Assembly (NCBI GenBank): GCA_004151065.3
Contig: NWUY0300004422.1
Coordinates: forward strand, 21,689 to 44,364
Source: Larix sibirica
Taxonomy: Eukaryota > Streptophyta > Pinopsida > Pinales > Pinaceae
Reading direction: 5' to 3'
Length of the DNA stretch: 22,676 nt
A program made the translations under genes and the position numbers. Below the pieces are notes generated by a model. That model searched no databases, was not told the DNA's origin, and saw only the letters and a program-made list of their open reading frames with translations. Shown here in pieces: positions 10,622 through 20,183 of this stretch; the first letter of the stretch is position 1, and each line of letters opens with the position of its first letter.

Positions 10622-11392
10622 TTGTGGCCTTATGCATATTTGAATGTGAGTGAGATCTGGATAGTTCTCCTTTCCATAGGGAAATCATGCCCAACACAGG
10701 GGTGGCCTCTTAGTAAAAATAGTATATGCTAGACAGGGTGCCTATGGTTNGCCTATGGTTGGGTGGAACATTGCTCTTGCATAAGTCAGTTGCTTGGAGA
10801 AGCTTCATCCCAGATAGGTATTTACTTAATGTCTTACTATTGTTATTCATTCCCATTGTATGAATGTTGATCTAACATGATGGATAAGCATGATATAGTT
10901 AGTAGCTATGATTATGATTTATTGTAGTAAGATGTAATCATGATTCTTGATATCTAAGTGTTAGATATGTGATATCGCACTTCATGAAATGCTTGCATAT
11001 AGAAGAATGTTTGTATGTGAAGTCCCATTATGCCTATAGCACCAACTCTATAGGAAGTATATGACTTGTCATCAGAAGCTAAGTTTCCATGTGGTGGTAG
11101 TCGCACAGTGGTTAGAGGCAATCATGCATCAGATTGCGCAGTGGTCTGGTTTCGCATTTTCAGTATATCTATGTGATAAATAAATTGATAAGCGCCGAAG
11201 TGTGGCATATTAAATTAGTATATGAAGTGCAGTGTTTCCCTTAGTGTATTAAAGTTATGTGGCATAGAATGCTGCGAAATACATAATTCAACAGTAGACA
11301 ATAATGTCTTGGTTTCAGATAAAAGAAAGATGAAAAAAAAAGATCCCCCATGGTCAATATTGGCCATTGAGGCCACTGGAGATGTGACAGAG

Positions 11393-11416
11393 TGATATCA
11401 AAGCATTGGTTTCAAC
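11393..11416 (+). other. Primer-binding site, tRNA-iMet type (degenerate)
   Basis: TGATATCAAAGC followed by a GGTTTCAA-like stretch resembles the standard plant TGGTATCAGAGC primer site, complementary to the 3' end of initiator tRNA-Met. The two changes in the first 12 bases are both G to A. It sits 3 bp after the TGACA end of the LTR, where a minus-strand primer site should be. Confidence 0.65.
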
Positions 11417-11911
11417 ACTAGGCCTTTGAGTCAAATTAAAGGACCTGATGCGGTAATGTTAAAGTGACTATTAAGGTTATTTAATGTGTTAACTAATAAA
11501 CTTTCCTTTTTGCACAGTGCTAACAACAACAACATTGAGACTGGTATAACAAAGGAAAGAAGGAAATGAGCAGAAGAATCGGGAAGCTAGCTAGTTGAAT
11601 GATCATCATGGATGATGCGCAATATCCCTATGATCATGAAGAATGTAGAGTCCTCGTTTTGAATCTTTTGGACATGCTTAAGGACTCTATTTGCAGTCTA
11701 TATTCCCTTCTATTACCCTATATCTAGAATATTCCTAGCCTATAATGCTCCATTTTGATCATTTTGGTATTTTAGGCTCGAAAGGTATTATTTATGCTCA
11801 TATTCATTTATTTCCCTCCATTTTATAAAATTGAATTTTATAATCCACATATGACTAATGAAGTTACAAATCCCGCAACAATGTGGTGTTTCTTGCAGCA
11901 GTGAAGCAATG
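11417..11911 (+). other. Residual internal sequence of the first LTR element
   Basis: About 0.5 kb after the primer site has no readable gag. It includes an 8-bp inverted repeat (TAGAGTCC at 11646-11653, GGACTCTA at 11682-11689) and then AT-rich DNA up to the next LTR. The rest of this element is missing, either deleted or displaced by the neighbouring Tat-like element. Confidence 0.4.
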
Positions 11912-13279
11912 TGTTGGAGCATCAAAACTTCTTGCAGCGAGATTGTTGGTTAGAGGGTTTCCAGTCTTTGTGGGCTAATTCAATTATATGGATTTTGTTT
12001 GGGAATCAATCGCCATGGATAAATATCTATCATTCCAGTTTGACCAGTCTGGAGTATTTTGTTTGGGAATCAATCGCCATGGATAAATATCTATCATTCC
12101 AGTTTGACCAATCTGGAGTATTTTGTTAACCTATGAGAAGGGTTTTGTCAATCCATTGAATTCTAGCGTATTTTTGGATGTCAAATTCCATTTCTTTGGT
12201 CATGGAATCGACCCATAAACTAAATATGTGTAACTTACATTTCTATTATTGGTTCCAAAGTTGTTTTCTATGTAATGAGGACAAGATATGTTCTAGCAAT
12301 TCTGTTAATATGAAGCGCCAGACTATTTGCTCTATTATGGGAATGTAATTATAAAAAAAGAGCATTGGTATTATGATAATTTAGGATAGTAATCAAGAGA
12401 CTATTCTGCTAAGTGTAATCAAGATCAGGCTCATATATTTTCCTTTATATAAATGAGTTTGATGTGTTGCTAATATTGTATGTTGAGATTCAATAGTTAG
12501 TCGATGTGTGTGTGAGTAAAGGAGGACCCCCTTCAACTCACAAGCACGACTGTTGTGTGGTGTGTATTTTATAATTTTGTTGTGTGGAGTTATTGGATTT
12601 GTGTGGTTGAATTCAAGCATTGGTATTTTTATTTTCAATTATTTTATTTGTTCTTGCAACAACTCATGTTATCTTATAGAGGATTAATGTTATGATTGAA
12701 TTTGGAAATTACTTAGAATTTGGTGACTAGTTTATTGGATTTGAGTGCGCGCACTGTTGGATATAGATCTCTTTTCTGCAGATGTTTGATACTGCAACAT
12801 CTTTAGAGTTTAAGATTTACATAATTTTTTAGTGGTGTATTTCCATATTCTATATTGATGATGTTTTGATTTCTCTGAATGTGATTCATTTGGCATCATT
12901 AGGCCTTATCTGAAATTAGCATCAATAGTCAAAGTTTTACAGGGAGTCTAGAACTCCACTTCCATAACTATGTTGAATAATTCCTAATTCTGAAAGGACC
13001 ATGCTTGCTGTGTGAACTGCCTGATTGAGTTTGTTAACAGGAAAGGTTAATTAAGGATTCTATTTTTTGTTTGGTAGTTAGTGTTATTTTTCAAAGGGCC
13101 TTGTTGTTATTGATTTTAGATTTTTTTTTGAAGTTATATAGAATATTGAGGTGTGATTTACAAAGTTTTTAAACACTTTAAACTATTATTTTTGCACATA
13201 CTTTGCACAGTGCCTCACAAGTTCACCAACCCAAATCGATAATTAATGTCACAAATTATGCTATATAATTTTCCCAACA
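11912..13279 (+). mobile_element. 5' LTR of the Tat-like element (left end uncertain)
   Basis: The right end, ...CCCAACA at 13279, is 3 bp before the primer-binding site and is well placed. The left end is proposed at TGTTGGAGCATC (11912), which mirrors CCAACA and gives about 1.37 kb. An alternative start is TGTTGGATATAG at about 12753, giving a shorter LTR. No second copy is available to settle it. The LTR contains a 64-bp tandem duplication and no protein-coding region. Confidence 0.5.
11992..12127 (+). repeat. 64-bp tandem duplication in the LTR
   Basis: The unit starting ATTTTGTTTGGGAATCAATC at 11992 repeats at 12056, followed by the first 8 bases of a third copy. The two full copies differ at one position (CAGTCTGG versus CAATCTGG), so the duplication is recent relative to the decay of the element. 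Confidence 0.95.
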
Positions 13280-13282
13280 TTT

Positions 13283-13300
13283 TGGTGTCGTTTCCAGGGA
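13283..13300 (+). other. Primer-binding site, tRNA-Asp type (degenerate)
   Basis: TGGTGTCGTTTCCAGGGA matches the Athila/Tat primer site TGGCGCCGTTGCCGGGGA (complement of the plant tRNA-Asp 3' end) at 14 of 18 positions. Three of the four changes are transitions (two C to T, one G to A). It lies 3 bp after the LTR end. Confidence 0.75.
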
Positions 13301-13490
13301 TGCACTAAAGAAATTATACGATAAAGTGTGTTTTAAGTGTTTTTACAACATTTTAGACTCAGAGGAGGGAGAGCGCTAAGATGGGGGGTAATAACCTACG
13401 CATCTGTTGTAGACAGGTTTTCCCAAGCCCTTAGTGTCTTGGATGGTGAGTAGAGTTTGTTTTGGTTTTGATTGCATAATGATTAGGCTT

Positions 13491-15655
13491 ATGAATATAA
13501 ATAAAGTTTATAGAGATAGATATCCTAGAGGAAAAACAGATCCTACACATGTATCTAGTAGTGTTATAAGCACTACTCGTCATACTAAGATGGTATAAAA
13601 ATATGAGAAAGGATGAATGTCAGAAGTGGAGGTTGAAAGATCTAAACAGGGTTCTATGCTTGATCCTAAGAAACAAGGGGGTCCTATAGCATAGGAAGGA
13701 CAATCTTCTAGACACTCCTCTGCTGCTGCTATTGACGGATCTGCTGCTTTTGAATGAGTAGAATATTTTCTCATTGGAAAACCCAATCTAGAATTTTAGA
13801 TCAATCTTATACAAGAACCATAATATCACTCAGTGATGTTTGAAGAGTCTACAACACAAGAGTATCCTTTTATCCATTGGTGTACGATGCTAGATCATGA
13901 GATCATAGGATCCAATAAGGAGGAGTAAATTGTTACTTTTGCATTCCCAATTAGAGATCCCACAGGGGCTACACTAATGAAAATTATTCCTCCATCTTCC
14001 CTACCATATTTTCATGGATTGAAAAATGAAGATCCAGATGCATTTATATTTGAGTTTGACGTATTTTGTAGGAGTTATGATTATTCCTCTAATTCCCAAA
14101 AGTTGAAACTATTTTCTGCTACACTTAAAGGTACAACCCTTCGGTGGTTTATGGGCCTAAGTGAGAATTTTATTTCACCATGGGATGAGATGAAAAAGAC
14201 CATCCTAAGGAAGTATCAGGACTACTACAAATCCAAGGACATCAAAGAAGAAATATTTGGGATGACTCGAAAATAATATGAGAGTTTGGAATAATACCAA
14301 GAGAGGTTCCAATATAATCTGCAGAGATCCAAACAAAACCAACTAGGAAAGGAGGTCTTGAGAACCATTTTGTTAAGAGGGATAAGAGATGAGTCTAATA
14401 TAGAGGTTCTTAATATGATGGGTGTTGGAGATGTTTATAAGTTGACTTATGATGAAGTATGTGAGTTATGCATCCATTATTCGAGAGGAATTTCTTAGTC
14501 AGGAAGGGGTCCCAGAGATACTCCTTCCATATTTGTAAAATATGTCGAAGCAATAGGGGTTACAAGGACTGAAGTTGGTCACTTATTTTAAAATATTAAG
14601 ACTGATATCACTAGTTATTTAAGTTCAAAATTGGATGTTTTGCAGGATAACAAAAGGTAAGAGGAAGAAGATAAGGCATTGGCAATGTTCTATCCCAAAT
14701 TATGGAAGAAGCATCCCTTGAGGGAATTCCCATTGGACAGTGTTGAGGTATGTTGGATTTGTGAATTAAATCATTCTACTAATGAGTGTCCTTCGCTACT
14801 AGGAAATAAAGCCATATATCAAGCAGAATTAGAGGTTGCTAGCTTATTGTATGCAATGGCACCTCAGAAATCATGGCAGACAAGATCTCCAAGTATGACA
14901 CAAAATCTTGCTCTGCAATTTCCTTATGCTCAAAATCAAATGTGGAACACTCCAATGCCATGGAATCCTTGGCCTTATCCTCAAAAAAATTGGAAACAAG
15001 GGTGTAGAGGTTAATCTTATGATGGAATGAACACTTTCCCTTATCCTCCAATGCAGAACTTTCCTCCATATCCTTCACAGAATTTGCCAAAACAAACTAC
15101 TAAATCCCAATAGCTACAACTACCAACTCCTCCCAATCCTCCACACCCCACACAAATTCCTGCCCAGCCTATCCCAAATCCCAATAATAAAGTGGTACAA
15201 CCTACTTACAATGTTGAACTTCCCACTTATAATACTTTCCCTACCTACTATATTGCTCTTGCTCCATTGTAGTAAGTTTGCATGTTGCTGCAGGAAGTTC
15301 CCACTACATTGTAGGAAATTAAACTAAGATCTGGGAAGGTTTTAGGCATAAAAAAATTAGAAAGGATAGAAGCAATTGAGGAGGAGGATGTCCCTATTAC
15401 AGTTGAAACAAATATTTCCCATCATACACAGACTATGTCAAAATCATATCCTCCAAACAGACAAACTCCTTCTCCACCAATTCCACCTCCCTTCCTAGAT
15501 AGGTTAGAAATAAAAGAACCACTGACCCTACTTGAATTCGATTTTGTATCAGAGATTAAAAAATTATGCATAACTATTCCCCTACTGCAAGCAATAAAGT
15601 ACATACCTATTTATGCCAAAACAATTAGGTAAATATGCATTAAGAACCCGAAAGA
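13491..15655 (+). pseudogene. gag: Tat/Athila-type gag, one unshifted frame with 18 stops
   Basis: Gag forms the virus-like particle that packages element RNA. From ATG 13491 a single frame reads for about 715 codons with no frameshift. The core capsid region (13977-14500) has SLPYFHGLKNEDPDAFIFEF, LKLFSATLKGTTLRWFMGL and a WDEMKKTILRKYQDYY segment, the classic retrotransposon-gag pattern. A zinc knuckle CWICELNHSTNEC is at 14751-14789. A Pro/Gln-rich tail follows, then KLRSGKVL at about 15320 and the PPFLDRLEIKEPLTLLEFDF linker before protease. Stops: TAA at 13593, 13821, 13926, 14274, 14292, 14589, 14658, 15012, 15273, 15630; TAG at 13692, 13797, 14496, 15111, 15270, 15312; TGA at 13614, 13755. 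Most TAA/TAG positions fit glutamine. The frame is lost near 15655. Confidence 0.85.
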
Positions 15656-16217
15656 CAAAGAAAGAACCCTTCAACCATCCAAGTAGGAGGGAAGTTGGAA
15701 ATTCTGACGTCTTCCCAAATTTCCACAAAAAAATATACAGACCCTGGAAATCCAGTAGTTACAACTTTCATCAACAATCATGCCATTAAAAACACATTGA
15801 TTGACTTGGGTGCAACCATTAATGTGATGACATTGGAAACATTTTCTTAGATAGCATTTTACAATCTTCTTCCCACCTCCACTGTACTAGATCTAGTAGA
15901 CAGATCCATAATTAAACCGGAGGGTGTACTAAAGATGTGATGACATTGGAAACATTTTCTTAGATAGCATTTTACGATCTTCTTCCCACCCCCACTGTGC
16001 TAGATCTAGTAGACATATCCATAATTAAACCGGAGGGTGTAATGGGAGATGTGATTGTTTCATTTGATAATGGGAGTATCCCGCAGATTTCTATGTTCTC
16101 CAACATAAGACCAATTTGTGGGGGAACCCTTTGATTTTGGGAAGGCCCTAGTTTTCCACAATAGATGCCTTTATTGGTTGTTGGTTTGGGAACACGACCA
16201 TTACACATGGGACAAAA
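15656..16217 (+). pseudogene. Aspartic protease region of pol, broken by a tandem duplication
   Basis: The retroviral-type aspartic protease cuts the element polyprotein. In frame 2, LIDLGATINVMTLETF holds the catalytic DLGA (Asp codon 15803-15805), followed by LLPTSTVLDLVDRSIIKPEG. A 113-bp tandem duplication (15824-16041) breaks the frame. After it, frame 1 has GDVIVSFDNGSIP, then a one-base shift near 16080 leads to the C-terminal NPLILGRP and FSTIDAFIGCWFGN signature in frame 0. Stops at 15848 and 15961 (the same TAG, duplicated) and one after GRP. The active-site motif is intact as sequence, but no enzyme could be made. Confidence 0.8.
15824..16041 (+). repeat. 113-bp tandem duplication in the protease
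   Basis: Copy one 15824-15936, copy two 15937 to about 16041. Both begin GTGATGACATTGGAAACATT and run to GGAGGGTGTA, with about four substitutions. Because 113 is not a multiple of three it shifts the protease frame. Both copies share the TAG, so that stop arose before the duplication. Confidence 0.92.
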
Positions 16218-17930
16218 AAAACAAATCACTCTTTATCCCCCTGCTAAGCATGTTTTTGAATTAGAATGTACTCGGTGGCTTAATGAAGATGATCGTGATG
16301 GGGAAACAACTCACCCTATTCTAAGCATAGCCCAAGCCATGAGTTTCAAGGAAAATACTAAATAAAATCTAAATAATCACTGCATTTCTAATCCAAATTT
16401 GATGCAGTATTTTGGAGGGAAGCCAACTCATGAACAAGACCATATTGATAGTTTCCTAGAAACAAAATTTCAAGAGGAATGTACAACATAAGAATTAAAT
16501 TCTACCTTTCTATCAGCCTTCCCTGTATACTCAATAACTAAATGTGACAGGATAGTAATTGAAAATTTTCCTGGAAAACATTTAAATATTAAATTTGCCC
16601 TAGATAATACATAGGAAAATCAATTGATTCATACATTGAGGAAATTTTCAGATACTTTTGCTTGGGAATACACTGATATGAAGGGTATTCATCCAGATAC
16701 TTGCATCCATCACATTTACATATAAGAAAATTCCAAACCAGTGAGAGAGCCACAAAGGCGAATGAATCTAGCTTTAAGAGAAATTGTAAAAGAAGAACTT
16801 TAGAAATTGTTAAATGTAGGATTCATTTACCCCATCTTAGATAGAAAGTGGGTGTCTCCCTTAGTAATTGTCCCTAAAAAGTACGGGAAATGGAAGGTAT
16901 GCATAGACTATAGGGAATTAAATAAAGCTACAATGAAAGATCATTTCCTTTACCTTTTATAGATTAGGTTTTGGATACTTTAGCAGGGAAGTAATAATTT
17001 TCTTTTTTGGATGGTTTCATTGGGTACAACCAGATTCAGATCATTCGTGAGGACCAGGATAAGACAACATTCACATTTCCACGGGGAACTTAAATGCGTA
17101 CAAGGTATTACCATTTGGTTTATGTAATGCACCAACCACATTTCAAAGGGAAATACTTGGTGTTTTCTTTGACCTTTTGCATGATTGTGTTGAAGTATAT
17201 ATGGATGATTTCACTGTTATTGGTAATTTTTTGAGGAAGCGTTATCTAATCTTGATTTTTTTTTGCAGAGATGTAGGGAGACAAATTTTTCATTAAGTCA
17301 CGAGAAATGCTTTATGAGTATGACTGAATTTATTGTTTTGGGTCACCAAATGTCTGTTGCAGGAATCAAAGTAGATTCAACTAAGATTGAAGTGATTGTG
17401 AAGATGTCACCACTGACTAATCAAAAGGGAGTTCAATTTTTTTGGGGTCATGCAGGCTACTACAAGCGTTTTATAGAAGTTTTTACCAAGATAGCCTTGC
17501 CATTATTTAAATTGTTAACCAAAGAATCTGATTTCAGTTGGAATGATGAGTTTCAACAAGCTTTTGACATACTAAAAGAAAAGCTTTCTTCTGCACCTAT
17601 ATTAAGAGGCAAAGATTGGGGGCTTCCCTTTCACATTTCCACAGATGCCTCAGATTCATCCATAGGAGCAGTATTGGGATAAAAGGAAGATGTATTAACC
17701 CATGCTATTTATTTTATAAGTAAAAATTTAGGGCCGAATTAAATTATATAGTGACAGAGAAGGAATTTCTAGCAGTAGTCTATGTAATCAATAGATTTAG
17801 GCATTACATCACTGGATATGAGGTATTTGTGCATACTGACCACTCTGCCATTAAGTATTTTGTGAAAAAAACATCGCTAATTGCATGATCACTGGGTGGC
17901 TTTTGGTGCTACATGATTCAACATCACCAT
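16218..17930 (+). pseudogene. Reverse transcriptase and RNase H of the Tat-like element
   Basis: This region would copy element RNA into DNA. Frame 1 (16218 to about 16945) includes YPPAKHVFELECTRWL, FSDTFAWEYTDMKGIHPDTC, PQRRMNLALREIVKEEL and WVSPLVIVPKKYGKWKVCID. Frame 0 (to about 17090) has FSFLDGFIGYNQIQI. Frame 2 has LPFGLCNAPTTFQREILG and the catalytic YMDDF at 17198-17212. Frame 1 resumes from about 17226 with NFSLSHEKCF, LGHQMSVAGIKVDSTKIEV and HAGYYKRFIEVFTKIALPLF, then RNase H with STDASDSSIGAVLG and, in frame 0, NYIVTEKEFLAVVYVINRFR and TDHSAIKYF. There are about five frameshifts of one or two bases. Stops at 16363, 16489, 16612, 16723, 16801, 16965 and 17680 are TAA/TAG at positions where Gln fits. 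Confidence 0.88.
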
Positions 17931-19284
17931 AGTGGATAGACCAGGGAGAGAAAATCAAGTAGCAGATTTCCTCTCTAGACTTAATCATGAAGGTGAGGGC
18001 ATTCCTGTTGATGATAGCTTTCCCGATGAAAATTTATTTGCTATTTTTGTTAACTCACCTTGGTTTGCAGATGTAGCCACTTATCTTGTTACAGTAAGGT
18101 TGTCACCCCACTTTTCACCTAAGGAGAAGAGGAATATTATTAAACGAAGTGCTGCATACTCCTGGATTAAGGGAGATGTATTTTACACATGTCTTGACAT
18201 GATTATTTATAGGTGTGTAAGAGGGGATGAAGTGTATGACATCCTGAGAGCTTGTCACAGTGGTCCCTGTGGGGGGCATTTTGAAGATAAAAGAACAACT
18301 CATAAAGTCCTCCATTCAGGCTATTACTTGCCCAGTCTCTTTAGAGATACAAAAGAATATGTTCGGAGGTGTGATAACTGCCAAAATGATGGGTCACCCG
18401 GTTCATGCAGATGAGATGACACTTCAACCACAAATTCTTATAGAGCCATTTGGAAAATGGGCCCTAGACTTTGAGGGACCTGTCAATCCTATATCCAAAG
18501 ATAAAAAGTATATTTTGGTTTGTATGTATTATGTTACTAAGTGGGTGGAGTCAAAAGAAGTACCTAGAGCTACGAAAAAGGTAGTAGTAGACTTTGCGAG
18601 AAGTCCACTCCATATCATCCATAGGCCAATGGGAAAATAGAATCAATGAATAAGGTCATGGATGCAATCTTGACTAAGACTCTGCAGATGCACATAAAGG
18701 ATTGGTCTGAGAGGCTTCTAGAAGCCTTATGGGCTTATAGAATTACATGGAGAAGTACTACTGGTTTTTCTCCATATGAGCCAGTGTATGGAAAACATGT
18801 CCTCTTACCAATATATCTTTAGATCATAACTTTTAAGATGGCAGTTGAGTTAGGCATGGATCTGACCGAAGCACATAAGCAAAGGATTTTACAGCTTAAT
18901 GAGTTGGACAAGATCAGGCAAGATGCTTTTCAACATATTGATCTTGTTTAGCAACAAAGAGCTAAGTGGCATGACATATACATCAAGAAGAAACAATTCA
19001 AGGTAGGGTATTGGACACTGTTATTTGATTCTAAGTTTAAGAACTTCAAAGGAAAATTTAATACACGTTTGCTTGGCCCCTACGAGGTTGAAGAAGTCTT
19101 TTACGATGGATCTATCTGAATCAAAACAATCGATGACAGGAAGGTGACCTTCTTGGTTAATGTGCATAGACTTAAATTGTATCAAAAGCCTAAATCCAAG
19201 GAGGAATTTCTTAAAGAGATATTGGAGCAAAGTGATATGGAAATGGTGAGTGGGGGGTATGTCCCTCCTGTTATTTCTTCTTAA
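17931..19284 (+). pseudogene. Integrase of the Tat-like element with an internal catalytic-core deletion
   Basis: Integrase inserts the cDNA into the host genome. VDRPGRENQVADFLSRL (about 17932) joins RNase H to integrase. The HHCC zinc-binding domain is in frame 1: CHSGPCGGHFEDKRTTH followed by CDNC at about 18370. A one-base shift near 18390 leads to the core in frame 2: FGKWALDFEGPVNPISKDKK carries the first catalytic Asp. At about 18602 the sequence jumps from VVVDFAR to STPYHP...ANGKIES in frame 1. Roughly 40 residues, including the second catalytic Asp (usually in an SDxG motif), are missing; the Glu region remains. Downstream, ALWAYRITWRSTTGFSPYEP, QQRAKWHDIYIKKKQFKVGY and LLGPYEVEEVF follow in one frame to TAA 19282. 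Stops at 18622, 18820 and 18949 are TAG; 19117 is TGA, likely from CGA. Confidence 0.87.
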
Positions 19285-20183
19285 TTCTTTCTTACAACCA
19301 ATAACTGAGCTTTCTTTGTTCTTTCTCGTGCTCATTAAACGATGAGAAGGAATTATGTCGGGTATAGGTTTATCCCTTTATACGGGCCTGATAGATTATC
19401 TATGGAAAAGGAAACCCCTTGGAGTCTTCTTTCATATTTTCAAACTCTCTAAATTGAAACCTAGCAAGCATCAATTGCATGGCTCGACCAAAACCCATGG
19501 GATAGTAGATTCTTATTAGTCTTTTGACTAATGGGATTCCCCATAAAAGTTTTTTTTTTCATTCTAATAAATTTTCCATTTTTGCTCGTGTTGGATTGAT
19601 TAAGGCCTTCCTTCCAACAATTTTGATCCATCAACTCCAACACATTTTTTGGGTTCAAGACTAGAGATTATCTCATGCCTTGAGGCCTGTATGCCTTAAT
19701 GAGAGGTATTCTTGCCAATAACATCGAGGATATATCAATGCCTCCTGACTGTTGGGTCCTGCAAGGGNCAAACAATGCTGATGCTCACAGGGTGGAAGAT
19801 TTCTGTGTAACAAAAGGAAACCCCTGGAGTATTCTTTCAGACTTGAAAACTCTCTAAACATGAAATATGACAAGCACCAAATTCCTGGGCTCTGTAAAAA
19901 TCCATTGGACAATAGAGTCCTACCAGTATTTGACTGATGGGATTCCTAATCAAATTTTTTCTTCTTATTCCAATAAATTTATTGTTTTTCTCATGTTGGA
20001 TTGATGAAGGATTGATTAAGGCCTTCCTTCCAACAATTTTGATCCATCAACTCCAACACATTTTTTGGGTTCAAGACTAGAGATTATCTCATGCCTTGAG
20101 GCCTGTATGCCTTAATGAGAGGTATTCTTGCCAATAACATCGAGGATATATCAATGCCTCCTGACTGTTGGGTCCTGCAAGGG
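19285..20183 (+). repeat. Tandemly duplicated 3' untranslated region (~0.4-kb units)
   Basis: Copy one runs about 19405-19767 and copy two about 19811-20183. The upstream halves (both starting AAAAGGAAACCCC) are only roughly 70-75% alike. From GGATTGATTAAGG onward (19593-19767 and 20009-20183, offset 416) the two are identical for 175 bases. The identical block in copy one ends directly at an N (19768). It follows the integrase stop, where Tat-lineage elements are known to carry variable tandem repeats. No env-like ORF was recognised. Confidence 0.8.

Larger units (their letters stand above)
9223..11389 (+). mobile_element. Probable ~2.2-kb 5' LTR of a second Ty3/gypsy-like element
   Basis: The left end reads TGTCAGTCACCCCACAAAAA and the right end GATGTGACA, giving TGTCA...TGACA terminal inverted repeats typical of LTRs. 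A primer-binding-site-like sequence follows after 3 bp. The interior is non-coding on both strands beyond chance ORFs and holds two internal repeats (9998-10490 and 10540-10621). An N lies at 10750. No second copy of this LTR is in the window, so the boundary rests on end motifs and the adjacent primer site. Confidence 0.55.
11912..20183 (+). mobile_element. Athila/Tat-lineage Ty3/gypsy retrotransposon, decayed, 3' LTR not found
   Basis: Order: 5' LTR, tRNA-Asp-type primer site, gag with a C-x2-C-x3-H-x4-C knuckle, LRSGK motif at the end of gag, DLGA protease, RT with YMDDF, RNase H, integrase, and a repeated 3' untranslated stretch. RT-RNase H before integrase defines Ty3/gypsy. The primer type and LRSGK point to the Athila/Tat branch. 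Every coding part is interrupted. I could not find sequence like the 5' LTR downstream, so the 3' LTR is deleted or outside the window. The right boundary given is the end of the second 3' repeat copy and is arbitrary. Confidence 0.82.

Noticed and set aside
11646-11689. Stem-loop with 8-bp arms as a regulatory hairpin or terminator
   Set aside because: The loop is 28 bases and the stem short, so chance pairing is likely. Intrinsic terminators are not expected here.
13491-19284. UAA/UAG recoded as glutamine in this genome
   Set aside because: The gag pattern invites it. However, the LINE in the same window uses CAA/CAG freely and has TAG and TGA where Trp or Arg is expected, and pol has many frameshifts. 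Biased C-to-T decay is simpler. A decisive test would be in-frame UAR in host genes, which this window lacks.
19021-19335. 104-codon - strand ORF
   Set aside because: Antisense shadow of the integrase C-terminus, which reads well on +.
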